A stretch of DNA of 64,000 nt from Psychrobacter sp. PL19 (GCF_017875835.1 NZ_JAGING010000001.1:2232001-2296000); one strand, 5' to 3'. Counted from the first letter of the stretch, positions 47,160 through 56,607 are shown. Notes: generated by a model not told the origin, from the sequence alone. Program-made: numbers and translations.

Positions 47160-48452
47160 TTAGATATTGTCAGGCGCTTCCCAGCTACGAACATCAATCT
47201 TGCCAGTGACAGCGGAAGATATTAAAGCAGTGCGGCGTTCTTGCATGAGTTGAACGGCTGACTGCGCATTAGTAACTAGCTTATCAAACTTTAAAATCTC
47301 TCGATCTATATACTCGACTATTAGCTTCTGCTCTTTATCTTTAGGCAAAATAATAAAACTATCTCCTAGCTCTTCAGCATTAAGATGAGGCTGTGCTGCA
47401 CGTGTCTTTTCAAGGTCAAACTGACTATTCCTCACATAGTTGCTTAACAAAACATACCCTAAAAATTCAGGTAGACAGCCTGTAGCCCTAACAACCATAT
47501 CAAAGCCTGCGATACTACCTTTGTACTTGCTTGGAATAATTGATGAATCTCCAGTACCTGCACCACTTCTAACAACAATGATGTCGCCTTTATCCAACCA
47601 AACGATTCTATTTTCAGGAATATCGTCTGAGTTAACAAAAACTAAACCAGCTTCCGAAATCTTGCCTGAACGAATATTTGTAGCTCGTATCAACGGAATT
47701 CCTTCTTCTTGATATTTAGGGGGTTCACCTATTCCATATCGTATTTTTGATATGTGTTTTACTGGTACAATTTGCCAATGCTCCGGCACATCCCCCAACC
47801 ACTCCACCCCAGAATCTTTCATCGGTACATCAGGGTTTAAGCCTTTAGTCACCGCATGACTGATAACCGCTTGGCGCTTCTCTTTTAACAGTTGGATAAG
47901 GGTTTGCTGTTTTTCGATTAGCGTATCGATTTGGATAGTTTCATGGTCGAGAAAATCAACGATTTTCTTTTGTTCTTTCATTGAAGGGACAGCAAACTGC
48001 ATTGATTTCCAAGTTTCAAAGTTAAAACTCTCTATAGAAACACCGTAACCTTTAAGACTCAATGCTGAGTTTCCTAAGCAATAGGATAAATAGTTCCTGT
48101 CAAAATCAGAGCTCAAAGTTATACGTTGAACAACATTAGAATATATCGAATTTTCAACAGGTTTGTGAACGTACGGAGTTCCATTTCTAGTTAAAAGCAA
48201 ATCATTTTTTGTTGTACGTTTTTCTTCAGGGAATCCAATATAATCTGATAATAACGGTGTTTTATTGCAAGTGTATAAAGTCTCTTTACCGTTTCCCCAA
48301 TAAGTTTTATCAATAACTTCACCTGCATTAGCTTTTAAAAAAGTATAGGCAAGTTTACTAGTTATCCATTGATTAGGTATGAAACCTAAGACCAAAACCC
48401 CAGAATCTTTATATTCTGCGTACTGCCGATACTTCGTCACCAATTCAGCCAT
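47160..48452 (-). CDS. hsdS: Type I restriction-modification specificity subunit S
   Basis: The 430-residue protein has two target-recognition domains, each followed by a conserved helical spacer. The first spacer is QIDTLIEKQQTLIQLLKEKR then QAVISHAVTKGL, leading into DSGVEWLGDVPEHW. The second is KFDKLVTNAQSAVQLMQERR then TALISSAVTGKIDVR near the C-terminus. It determines the bipartite DNA target of both modification and restriction. Its ATG overlaps the hsdM stop by one base (TAATG), so translation is coupled. Confidence 0.93.
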   Translation of the reverse strand: MAELVTKYRQYAEYKDSGVLVLGFIPNQWITSKLAYTFLKANAGEVIDKTYWGNGKETLYTCNKTPLLSDYIGFPEEKRTTKNDLLLTRNGTPYVHKPVENSIYSNVVQRITLSSDFDRNYLSYCLGNSALSLKGYGVSIESFNFETWKSMQFAVPSMKEQKKIVDFLDHETIQIDTLIEKQQTLIQLLKEKRQAVISHAVTKGLNPDVPMKDSGVEWLGDVPEHWQIVPVKHISKIRYGIGEPPKYQEEGIPLIRATNIRSGKISEAGLVFVNSDDIPENRIVWLDKGDIIVVRSGAGTGDSSIIPSKYKGSIAGFDMVVRATGCLPEFLGYVLLSNYVRNSQFDLEKTRAAQPHLNAEELGDSFIILPKDKEQKLIVEYIDREILKFDKLVTNAQSAVQLMQERRTALISSAVTGKIDVRSWEAPDNI

Positions 48453-50839
48453 TACGAATGCACCTCACCCAATAACTGCATAATCTCTGAGCTAACCTTA
48501 TCCAAATCTGTATCGATGTCCGCCAGCGCGCGCGGTGGCTCATAGACATAGAAGTGACGGTTAAACGGTATCTCAAAGCCAACGATGCCGATCTCTTCAT
48601 CAATGGCATCTATTTTATCGCTATTTATCCACGCATCAGGCACATGCGGCTGTACCTCACGGGCGAAGTAAGCTTCAATTAACTCAGTGGTCGTTACATC
48701 AGGATTGAGCGGTACGTTTTCATAATCGCGTAGATCACTGTCTGTTTGGAACTCTACAATTTTAGTCTTGCTCGCAGGGTCAGTGTAGCTAAACGCACCA
48801 TAGAGCGGATTGGCAGCTTTCACTGATTTTTTAATCACTGGCTCAGCATTGGGGTTTTTCCAAGTGATAGCATCTAGCAGCTGCTTTTTCTCTTTCGTAT
48901 CAAGATTGACATCAGCGTCTTTTAACGCTTGTTTAAACACTTTTTCAAACTCATTGAAATCATCGAATTGGCGCGCGCCTATAGCCGCTTGCAAAGACTT
49001 GGCTTTGTTCAGTATCTCAAGCTGATCCTGCCATAGCTTGGCATCGAGTACGTCTTTGACTTGGCGTTCTTTAAGCTCGCTAAAGTCTGCCTTGATCATT
49101 GCGCGTGCATCTACCGTGACCGCTGATAAGTCGCCGTAATTGCTAGTATTAGCATCGGTATTATCGTCAGTCGTCCAATCACTACCAAACGCTTCATACA
49201 ACGCTGGCATGACGATATCAAATGGCTTAGCTGCATAACGTAGGCTATCGATAGCACTATCAGATAGCTGAGCAGATAAACGTAACGGACGCTCAATCGT
49301 TAGACGGCGATAGCCAAACTCATGGGTGGCAAATATCTTACTGGCAAAAGTCTTAGCAGGTTCCGCTTTAGGGTTTGCCGATTGACGACCACGGTTAGAT
49401 TTAACCTCTTCTGGCTTATCAAGTACCCGTGCATCAACCACTTCAAAGTCACCAAAGCTGCGGGTAATGGTCTTGATATCGTCTTCGCTCATCTCATTAC
49501 GCTTAGAGCCCAGCGACTTACGCATCTTGCTGTATAGATTACTACCGTCAATCAGCTGTACCTTGCCGCGACGTTCAAGCGTTTTCTTATTACTTAATAT
49601 CCAGACATAGGTAGCAATACCCGTGTTATAGAACATATCGTTCGGTAAGGCGATGATTGCTTCAAGCAAGTCTGCCTCAAGGATATAACGGCGAATCTCA
49701 CTTTCGCCACTACCTGCGCCGCCTGTGAATAGCGGTGAGCCGTTTAAGATAATACCGATACGGCTGCCGTTGTTTTGGTCTTTAGCATTACTGTCTTGAT
49801 TGTCATCTTGGCTGCTACCAGTGATAGAACGCATCTTACTGAGCAAGTGCATGAGGAATAATAGCGAGCCATCTGATACGCGCGGCAAGCCAGCACCAAA
49901 GCGGCCATCAAAGCCTTTTTGCTGGTGTTCATCATTAATCTCACCTGATATCTTTTTCCAATCTACCCCAAACGGTGGATTAGACAGCATGTAGTTAAAC
50001 TTCTCAGCGACCAGCTGATCACTAGACAAGGTGTTACCCAGCTTAATGTTATCCACCTCTTGCCCTTTGATCAGCATATCGGCTTTACAGATGGCGTAAG
50101 ACTCAGGGTTTAGCTCTTGACCATAGGTACGCATCACAGCGTCAGGGTTTAGCTCAAGCACATACTCCATACCAGAAGATAAGAAGCCGCCCGTCCCTGC
50201 TGTGGGGTCATATATGGTGCGAATAATGCCGTCTTTGGTCAGTGCATCATCATCTTCCATAAATACTAAGGAAGTGGTCAGGCGCACGATATCACGTGGG
50301 GTAAAGTGCTCTCCTGCGGTTTCGTTAGAACTCTCCGCAAATCGGCGGATCAGCTCTTCGAACACAAAGCCCATTTCATGATTAGAAATATTTTCAGGGC
50401 TAAGATCAGTATTGGCGAATTTTTGTACCACTTTATAAAGTAAATTGGCGTCTGCTAGCTGACCGACAAACTCTTCAAACTTAAAATGCTCGAATATTTC
50501 ACGTGCGTCTTTAGAGAAGGATTGAATATAAGTGTTCAAGTTGTCTTTAATATCGCTTTGACCCATCTTACTCAGGTCCATAGGCGAGATATTATAGAAC
50601 GCATGCTTGCTGGCACGAATAATGAACTGCTCTTGCGCCTCCTCAGGCAAATCCATGCCAGCGATACGCTGACTCTCAGCGACCACATCTGCCTTAGTAT
50701 TTTCTAACACGCACTCTAAACGGCGCAATAGCGTAAATGGCAGTATCACTCGCCCATATTGTGATTGTTTAAAATCACCACGTAATAGGTCAGCAACTGA
50801 CCAGATAAAAGCAGCTGTTTGAGAAAAGTTTTTGGTCAT
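48452..50839 (-). CDS. hsdM: Type I DNA adenine methyltransferase subunit M
   Basis: The 795-residue N6-adenine methylase has a helical N-domain ([20 protein letters not shown], then [14 protein letters not shown]). The SAM-binding motif I is DPTAGTGGF (about 209-217) and the catalytic motif IV is NPPF (about 285-288). The C-terminal 300 residues exceed the short EcoKI-type M subunit (529) and match the long form. First gene of the operon; its promoter should lie in 50840-51204. Divergent from a lipoprotein gene. Confidence 0.95.
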   Translation of the reverse strand: MTKNFSQTAAFIWSVADLLRGDFKQSQYGRVILPFTLLRRLECVLENTKADVVAESQRIAGMDLPEEAQEQFIIRASKHAFYNISPMDLSKMGQSDIKDNLNTYIQSFSKDAREIFEHFKFEEFVGQLADANLLYKVVQKFANTDLSPENISNHEMGFVFEELIRRFAESSNETAGEHFTPRDIVRLTTSLVFMEDDDALTKDGIIRTIYDPTAGTGGFLSSGMEYVLELNPDAVMRTYGQELNPESYAICKADMLIKGQEVDNIKLGNTLSSDQLVAEKFNYMLSNPPFGVDWKKISGEINDEHQQKGFDGRFGAGLPRVSDGSLLFLMHLLSKMRSITGSSQDDNQDSNAKDQNNGSRIGIILNGSPLFTGGAGSGESEIRRYILEADLLEAIIALPNDMFYNTGIATYVWILSNKKTLERRGKVQLIDGSNLYSKMRKSLGSKRNEMSEDDIKTITRSFGDFEVVDARVLDKPEEVKSNRGRQSANPKAEPAKTFASKIFATHEFGYRRLTIERPLRLSAQLSDSAIDSLRYAAKPFDIVMPALYEAFGSDWTTDDNTDANTSNYGDLSAVTVDARAMIKADFSELKERQVKDVLDAKLWQDQLEILNKAKSLQAAIGARQFDDFNEFEKVFKQALKDADVNLDTKEKKQLLDAITWKNPNAEPVIKKSVKAANPLYGAFSYTDPASKTKIVEFQTDSDLRDYENVPLNPDVTTTELIEAYFAREVQPHVPDAWINSDKIDAIDEEIGIVGFEIPFNRHFYVYEPPRALADIDTDLDKVSSEIMQLLGEVHS

Positions 50840-51204
50840 TAGTTCATCTTATTGTTTGTTGAGCAAAGGTAAATACTTGGTATTACGGTATAAGTTTGGA
50901 TTTTTGATAATACACACAGTAATGTAGGGTATCGACTGGTGACGGTCACTGTATGATAGTAAGGGCTAGCGAGGTTAAGATGCAAACTTAATTGCTCGTT
51001 ATATTAGAAGTAAGGTGTTTTATTAACTATTATTTGATGTAGAAGCAATAATTGACTTCGTGAGTTGCGGGCTTTGTCATATAGCGATAAAGTTAAAAAG
51101 ACTAATAATAATGTGCTATCAGGGAATGTTAGAATTGTAAAACCCATTAATAACACCCTCATACTAAGTTTCTTCGCGTTACTTAAGATATTAAAAGGCA
51201 AAGA
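50840..51204. other. Divergent promoter region of hsdM and a lipoprotein gene
   Basis: 365 AT-rich bases. A 65-codon frame on the - strand (51004-51201) has no recognisable content. No terminator or RNA gene is seen. Confidence 0.45.
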
Positions 51205-51585
51205 ATGAATAAGCCCGTTTACTTAATACTGATATTACTAACAGCTTGCCAGCCTGTGCAAAATATTGATGACGACTTTGTACAAATAAGGGAGTCACAA
51301 TGGACAGCAGTGGACAACATCAAACCTTATCCATTCACAGTTGAATATGGGGAAATTGCCTGTAGTATGAGTGAGGTTTACTTTTTCCCTAACGATACCG
51401 CTAATGATGAGTCGCAAATAGGCTGGCCACTCAACCGTCTGGCTGAAATTGGTTTGAAGAAAAACAATCTAAAGACAACTATAATCAATCCTGTTATACC
51501 TAACGCTGATTTATCAGAAGCTATTAAGATTGGTTTAGATCATTGTGAGAAGGTCAAATCACAGGGAGCTGGCTTTAACTCTTAG
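51205..51585 (+). CDS. Small lipoprotein, DUF2511-like
   Basis: The 126-residue protein has a lipoprotein signal peptide: MNKPVYLILILLTAC with the lipobox Cys at residue 15. The mature part has PFTVEYGEIACSMSEVYFFP and a GWPLNRLAEIG segment, the pattern of DUF2511 (YebY-like) proteins, whose function is poorly known. AAAGG lies 6 bases before the ATG. It is inside the island, divergent from hsdM, and looks like cargo rather than part of the restriction system. Confidence 0.65.
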   Translation: MNKPVYLILILLTACQPVQNIDDDFVQIRESQWTAVDNIKPYPFTVEYGEIACSMSEVYFFPNDTANDESQIGWPLNRLAEIGLKKNNLKTTIINPVIPNADLSEAIKIGLDHCEKVKSQGAGFNS

Positions 51586-51625
51586 GTAGTTATCGTAGTT
51601 ATCGTAGTTATCGTAGTTATCGTAG
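51586..51625. repeat. 9-bp tandem repeat
   Basis: GTAGTTATC is repeated four times plus a partial copy, starting 1 base after the lipoprotein stop codon. Confidence 0.8.
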
Positions 51626-51703
51626 CAGGACGCGCTTTGGCAAATTAACCCCATACGAGAACAGTACAAGAGCTTTCAGGCTTAATGTTTGACGGTGATA
51701 TAT

Positions 51704-51860
51704 GGAATCAAAATAGGTAGAATCCAGAAAAGCAGGAATCAAAACACCCTTTATTGGATTGTGATTCCAATGCTAAAAACCACCGCTACGTCAATGGGTA
51801 TAATGACTGTAACGGGAATCAAAAATAATCACAGGAATCAAAAACGATGGAATTCGTTAA
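51704..51860. repeat. GGAANCAAAA repeat cassette 4 (N = T)
   Basis: GGAATC iterons start at 51704, 51735, 51815 and 51834, with a degenerate copy at 51719; the reverse arm TGATTCC is at 51762-51768. Spacings 31, 34, 47 and 19 match the cassettes on the other side of the restriction operon. Confidence 0.82.
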
Positions 51861-51989
51861 TTCTAACCAGCAGTTATTTTAAGTGTAAAATAGGACACGC
51901 AAAAATTTTATAGATACGTTTCGGAAAATTAATCACATGACAGGATCGGGGGAAAGCTTCATTAGAGTCAGTGTTTGACACTAATATAT

Positions 51990-52130
51990 GGAAACAGAAT
52001 AGATGGAAACAAAAGGATCAGGAAACAAAAAACCCTTTATTAGATTTTGTTTCCAAAGTCAAAAACTACTTCTAGGTCAATAAATTAGAGAGCTGGCGTT
52101 GGAAGCAAGAATATTGTTAGGAAACAAGAA
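51990..52130. repeat. GGAANCAAAA repeat cassette 5 (N = A)
   Basis: GGAAAC iterons start at 51990, 52005, 52021 and 52120; the copy at 52101 is GGAAGC. The hairpin GGAAACAAAA/TTTTGTTTCC (52021-52030, 52045-52054) is perfect over 10 bp with a 14-base loop. Spacings 31, 34, 47 and 19. Confidence 0.82.
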
Positions 52131-52396
52131 TGACGTAATTCCCTGATTTTACCTAGCAACTATTTTTAGCTCAAATAAGACACGAAAGAATGTGCGTTGA
52201 TCGCGCGCGCATGGTCATTCGCAGAACAACTCTATGTAAGAAATGTATAAGTAGTAGATGGTGTTGAGTAAGTAGCTGGTACGTTTACCCCAATAGTGAA
52301 ATCTTGTCTCTACTTATGAGATGTTTCCAAACTTTCTTGTAAATATCTTTTCATTCCTTTTTATAATCACAAAACGTGACTAGCGATAGCTAAATG

Positions 52397-52416
52397 TTGT
52401 ACATATTGTTGTGCAT
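52397..52416. promoter_or_regulatory. Candidate integrase arm-type sites, right end
   Basis: TTGTACAT (52397-52404) and TTGTGCAT (52409-52416), 12 bases apart and about 60 bases inside attR. They match the set near attL. Confidence 0.5.
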
Positions 52417-52477
52417 ATAATAATAATAAAACCTGTAACCCTTACCAATAAAGGCCTATAGATTAATGATTGAAGCG

Positions 52478-52493
52478 TGGTGGGCGCACCAAT
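52478..52493. repeat. attR core, 16-bp direct repeat
   Basis: The 16 bases are identical to 34352-34367 at the tRNA-Arg 3' end. No other tRNA sequence is present here, so this is the right junction of the island. Confidence 0.88.
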
Positions 52494-52518
52494 AAACATT
52501 ATAACAAGTAAACATATA

Positions 52519-52550
52519 ACCCCGTAGCCCTTATGCTACCGGGTTTTTTT
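52519..52550 (+). terminator. Displaced terminator of tRNA-Arg
   Basis: CCCG-TAGC, a 6-base loop and GCTA-C-CGGG (one bulge) are followed by seven T. It lies just outside attR, where the tRNA's own downstream sequence was before the island inserted. Confidence 0.7.
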
Positions 52551-52862
52551 ATTATCTAGTAAGACGTAAATCACCGATATATACTCAATAAATACGCTTA
52601 CACACGGGGTTTTTACGGTATTCTTTACGGTATTGAGCACATCACCCAACTCGGATACCTTCAAATCATTAGCACCAGATCTTTACTCGTTACCTACTAG
52701 CACCACTACAATATTGTTAAAGGACTGCTGAGTTGTTGTTAACTACTACTCATACCGATAGATATTATCATTATCTATAAATTTGATATCGTAGAAATAA
52801 GTAGAAGTAGTATGAATAGCAAATTAAAATATGTTTTTCATATTTAATTTAGCGAATATTAG
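52551..52862. other. Intergenic region, nothing recognised
   Basis: Non-coding, AT-rich sequence between the tRNA terminator and the end of the carboxypeptidase gene. No terminator, repeat or ORF seen. Confidence 0.4.
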
Positions 52863-54002
52863 TTAACGTAAGGTGTCAACGACCGCCAACATGGCAATTA
52901 ACGATGCTTCCCCTAATTTAGCAGAACGCTCTGGTGACCAACCCATAGCTGAGTCGGGTACATTATCGTTATCTTTAAAGGGCATCTCTAAAGTATTTGC
53001 AAGGCAATCAAAACGTTCAGCCACCCAGTGAGTTGCGAGAGTCATATTCGCTTCACCCGGCGCACCAATGCCATAACCAATTTCAGACTGAAAGTCGGCA
53101 CTGGCTAATTTCAACACTTCTGAAAATCTATTGCGGAGACCCGCGAGGCGGTCGTTATAGCTGGGCGCACCTTCAGAGCCGGCAAGGAACACAAAAGGTA
53201 ATGCTTCATCGCCGTGCACATCATAAAATAGATCCACACCGGTCTCTTCCATTTTATTGATCACATGAAATACTTCAGGGCTTTTTTCTAAACTTGGGTT
53301 TAACCATTCACGGTTTAAGTTAATACCTAATGCATTAGTACGTAAATGTCCACGCACACTACCGTCGGGGTTCATATTAGGCACAATATAGAAGTTAGCT
53401 TTTTCTAATAACAACTTGCTAGTGGCATTATCACTGTCTAACAAGCTGTCCATTAAACCTTCGACCAACCATTCAGCCATCGTTTCACCTGGATGCTGAC
53501 GCGCAGTAATCCAAATGTTGCGTTTATTCGCATTACTATTGCTATCACTATCACCAATTTTGACTACCGTTAAGTCGCGCTTATCAAAGGTTTCACCTAA
53601 ATGCTCTAAAGTCACTAACGGGTGCATTTGTACGGCTGCTAATAAATCTTGATGACGCTCGTAACTGTAAGGAGCAAAATAAGCAATTTGAATGCTGTCA
53701 CACTCCATATCTGCCACTATGGTTAACTTTCCGTCTTTATAAGAAGTTGGCAGACGAAACCAATGCTGACGATCGTACGAAGCAACCGCTTGGTAATCTT
53801 CCCACCCTGCAGGAAATGACGCTTCGCCTGCATTAAGAATATTAAGAATATACTGCTCTCCAACCTGACCTGCTAAACGAAAGTTAAACCACTGGAAAAA
53901 CTCTCCCCCAAAGTCCAGACGAATAGCCAATTGGATATCTTTTTTATCCTCTAAATTAATAACCTCAATATTACCCGCATCAAAATTAGCAGTGATATGC
54001 AT
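52863..54002 (-). CDS. M14-family cytosolic carboxypeptidase
   Basis: The 379-residue zinc carboxypeptidase is of the Nna1/AGBL-like cytosolic group. An N-terminal beta-sandwich domain (about 1-115, with WFNFRLAGQVGEQY) is followed by the catalytic domain. The zinc motif HPGE is in ITARQHPGETMAEWLVEG (about 171-174), NREW is in LGINLNREW, the third zinc His is in YDVHGDEALPF, and the catalytic Glu is in NTLEMPFKD. It has no signal peptide. Bacterial members process peptide tails or possibly glutamylated proteins; the substrate is unknown. Confidence 0.87.
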   Translation of the reverse strand: MHITANFDAGNIEVINLEDKKDIQLAIRLDFGGEFFQWFNFRLAGQVGEQYILNILNAGEASFPAGWEDYQAVASYDRQHWFRLPTSYKDGKLTIVADMECDSIQIAYFAPYSYERHQDLLAAVQMHPLVTLEHLGETFDKRDLTVVKIGDSDSNSNANKRNIWITARQHPGETMAEWLVEGLMDSLLDSDNATSKLLLEKANFYIVPNMNPDGSVRGHLRTNALGINLNREWLNPSLEKSPEVFHVINKMEETGVDLFYDVHGDEALPFVFLAGSEGAPSYNDRLAGLRNRFSEVLKLASADFQSEIGYGIGAPGEANMTLATHWVAERFDCLANTLEMPFKDNDNVPDSAMGWSPERSAKLGEASLIAMLAVVDTLR

Positions 54003-54139
54003 AGCCTTTCCTTAATTAGTTTCTATGAAGTAACCTGGGTGTAAACAGATTAGAGACGCTATTAAATTATCTTAAAAAGCGATTGTAAAACAGCCAAACC
54101 TTTTTAACTGATTAACGCTCTAAAAAGTTGTACATCCAT

Positions 54140-54255
54140 TTATCCTAATAAATTATTTTTTAATATTGTTAGATCAATATTATCATAATACATCGATTCA
54201 AACTCAAAAGGCGACACATAACCAACCGCACTGTGCAGACTGTAGTCAATCCGAC
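54140..54255 (-). pseudogene. IS3-family transposase C-terminal remnant
   Basis: A 38-codon tail reads RIDYSLHSAVGYVSPFEFES and ends 16 residues later. HSxxGYVSPFEFE is the end of IS3-family OrfB transposases. The rest of the gene is missing. It differs from the adjacent remnant, so two different IS elements decayed here. Confidence 0.65.
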
Positions 54256-54297
54256 ATATGGTAGTCATCCCAACTATAAGACACCTAATAAATAGAA

Positions 54298-54438
54298 TTA
54301 AGCTGCACGGTTTAGTTTCTGTATAGGCGTAAAGCCGCCATTGCCCATATTAAGGCGCTCATTATTATAGTGATATAACCAAGCTTCAGCTTGCTGACGG
54401 ACTTGATTTAAATCAGTGAACAACTCTTGCTTTAACCA
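54298..54438 (-). pseudogene. Second IS3-family transposase C-terminal remnant
   Basis: 47 codons ending in a stop at 54298 read WLYHYNNERLNMGNGG then FTPIQKLNRAA. YNNERxNMGNGGxTPxQKL is the characteristic OrfB C-terminus of the IS3 group. An in-frame stop at 54439 truncates it. Confidence 0.75.
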
Positions 54439-54792
54439 TTATAAAAATCTGGTTATTGCGAGATATCATGGCTATCTCATAATTAAAGGATAAAAAAAGA
54501 CCCTTTAGGCTATGGGGTATATGGATTAAAAAACCTTTTTCTAAAATAAATTTTATCTAGGTGAGAGACTCAAAATCAGAGTTTGACAATATCTCTTTAG
54601 AAGAGCTATAGTCTGGAAAGACTGTCATTTTTTTTCATATATTTACTGATTTTCTTTTTTTAAAAAATTATTAGAATCAACAGGTTTTGCTTTTTATTCA
54701 CTTCGAAAAGCATCTTGTTTAGTACATTTTTTACTGCTGTACAGGAAGTTCGGCAATAGCGTCAAATAAAAACAACCAAGGAGAGGGATTTC
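54439..54792. other. Intergenic region upstream of the monooxygenase gene
   Basis: About 350 bases of AT-rich sequence, presumably the promoter of the monooxygenase gene. No further IS end or other gene is recognised. Confidence 0.4.
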
Positions 54793-56607
54793 ATGACTTA
54801 TCAAAAAGTAGATAATGAGCTGTCCGCAAGCCAAGAAGTAACCAACTGGCTGCAGGATTTTGATCAATCATTGCGTACAAAAAATATAGACAAGGTAGTT
54901 GAATATTTCGAAACCGAAGGATACTGGCGTGATTTAGTTTCCTTTACCTGGAATATAAAAACGCTAGAGGGGCAAGATGAAATTAAAAAAATGCTTTCGC
55001 ATACCTTAGAGACTACTGAACCGTATGACTGGCAGCTTGATGAACAAGCGGTAGAAAATGATGGGGTCATAGAAGCTTGGATAACTTTTAACACCAAGGT
55101 GGCGAAAGGCTACGGTCACTTACGTCTGCGTAATGGCAAAGCTTGGACATTATTAACCACCATGGTTGAGCTCAAAGATTTTCCTGAAAAGCGTAAAAAA
55201 TTACGCCCAAAAGGTGCTGAACATGGTGTTAACCCTAATCGTTTAACCTGGTTGGAAGAACGTGAATTTGAGGAAAAAAATCTGGGTTATAGCGATCAGC
55301 CTTATTGCTTAGTTATTGGTGGTGGCCAAGGTGGTATAGGTCTAGGCGCTCGTTTACGACAACTTGAAGTTCCGACGATTATCATTGATAAGCAACCAAA
55401 GCCAGGTGACACTTGGCGTAACCGTTATAAGTCATTATGTTTGCATGATCCTGTGTGGTACGACCATATGCCGTATCTTCCTTTTCCTGAAAACTGGCCA
55501 GTATTTACCCCAAAAGATAAGGTTGCTGATTGGTTAGAGATGTACACTAAGCTTATGGAGTTAAACTATTGGGGATCAACTGAATGCATCAGCGCGGCTT
55601 TTGATGAAGAGTTACAGCAATGGAATGTCGAGGTTGATAGAGCAGGTGAACGTTTAACAATGCATCCTAAACAGTTGGTGATAGCTACAGGTATGTCCGG
55701 ATTACCAAACACTCCTGAAATTCCTGGTAGGGAAGATTTTGCCGGAGAGCAGCATCACTCAAGCCAACACCCAGGTGGTGAGGCTTATCAAGGGAAAAAA
55801 TGTGTGGTACTGGGTGCTAATAACTCAGCACATGATATCTGTGCTGCCCTTTGGGAAAATGGCGCAGACGTCACTATGATACAACGCTCATCAACGCATA
55901 TTATTAAGTCAGATACCTTGATGGATGAGGTACTAGGTGGTTTGTATTCAGAAGAAGCGGTTGAAAAAGGAATTACCACCTATAAGGCGGATCTGACTTT
56001 CGGGTCTATTCCTTTTAAAGTTATGCCGCAGTTTCATGAGCCTGTTTACCGTAAAGTGGCGGAGTTAGATGCTGATTTCTATCAGAAACTAACCGATGCA
56101 GGCTTTATGCTCGACTTTGGTGAAGATCATACCGGTCTCTTTATGAAATATTTACGTCGAGGTTCTGGTTATTATATCGATGTCGGTGCTTCTGAACTGG
56201 TAGCAGAAGGGAAAATAAAGCTTAAACCCCAAGTAGGTATTGATCATATTAAATCTCATTCAGTGGTGCTAACTGATGGCACAGAACTAGAAGCTGATCT
56301 AATTGTGTATGCCACTGGATATGGCTCCATGAATGGTTGGGCTGCAAAAATAATTTCACAAGAAGTAGCCGATAAAGTCGGTAAATGTTGGGGTATGGGT
56401 TCAGATACAGCCAAAGACCCAGGCCCTTGGGAAGGTGAGTTAAGAAATATGTGGAAACCAACCCAGCAACAGGCATTATGGTTTCATGGCGGCAACTTGC
56501 ATCAGTCGCGACATTATTCACAATACTTGTCACTGCAGCTTAAAGCCAGAATGGAGGGTATAGAGACCCCTATTTACGGTTTGCAAGAAGTTCATCACTT
56601 AGAATAA
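54793..56607 (+). CDS. Flavin-dependent monooxygenase with NTF2-like N-terminal domain
   Basis: The 604-residue protein fuses a SnoaL/NTF2-like domain (about 1-150; VTNWLQDFDQSLRTKNIDKV, YWRDLVSFTW) to a flavin-containing monooxygenase (CzcO-like). The FAD motif is VIGGGQGGIGLGARL (about 175-189). DKQPKPGDTWRNRYKSLCLH is the typical second segment. The NADPH-binding motif is VLGANNSAHDICAAL (about 339-353), and the late VYATGY motif is present. Probable Baeyer-Villiger or N-hydroxylating oxygenase of a small organic substrate. GGAGAGGG lies 7 bases before the ATG. It stands alone. Confidence 0.85.
   Translation: MTYQKVDNELSASQEVTNWLQDFDQSLRTKNIDKVVEYFETEGYWRDLVSFTWNIKTLEGQDEIKKMLSHTLETTEPYDWQLDEQAVENDGVIEAWITFNTKVAKGYGHLRLRNGKAWTLLTTMVELKDFPEKRKKLRPKGAEHGVNPNRLTWLEEREFEEKNLGYSDQPYCLVIGGGQGGIGLGARLRQLEVPTIIIDKQPKPGDTWRNRYKSLCLHDPVWYDHMPYLPFPENWPVFTPKDKVADWLEMYTKLMELNYWGSTECISAAFDEELQQWNVEVDRAGERLTMHPKQLVIATGMSGLPNTPEIPGREDFAGEQHHSSQHPGGEAYQGKKCVVLGANNSAHDICAALWENGADVTMIQRSSTHIIKSDTLMDEVLGGLYSEEAVEKGITTYKADLTFGSIPFKVMPQFHEPVYRKVAELDADFYQKLTDAGFMLDFGEDHTGLFMKYLRRGSGYYIDVGASELVAEGKIKLKPQVGIDHIKSHSVVLTDGTELEADLIVYATGYGSMNGWAAKIISQEVADKVGKCWGMGSDTAKDPGPWEGELRNMWKPTQQQALWFHGGNLHQSRHYSQYLSLQLKARMEGIETPIYGLQEVHHLE

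Larger units (their letters stand above)
34352..52493. mobile_element. Integrated genomic island in tRNA-Arg, about 18.1 kb
   Basis: The ends are a 16-bp direct repeat that copies the tRNA-Arg 3' end (34352-34367 and 52478-52493). The integrase gene sits immediately inside the left end and reads away from the tRNA. The content is a typical P4-like satellite or integrative-element set (integrase, AlpA-type regulator, run of short overlapping genes, DUF3987 replication-type protein, iterons), then a cargo region (toxin-antitoxin, type I restriction-modification, lipoprotein) framed by repeat cassettes. No structural phage or conjugation genes are present, so transfer would need a helper. Confidence 0.9.

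Noticed and set aside
51004-51201. 65-codon ORF on the - strand near the lipoprotein gene
   Set aside because: It occupies the divergent promoter region and has no recognisable features.
42266-52130. Repeats as retron ncRNA, type III antitoxin RNA or integron attC sites
   Set aside because: No reverse transcriptase, ToxN-like gene or IntI-type integrase is in the window; attC core motifs are not seen.
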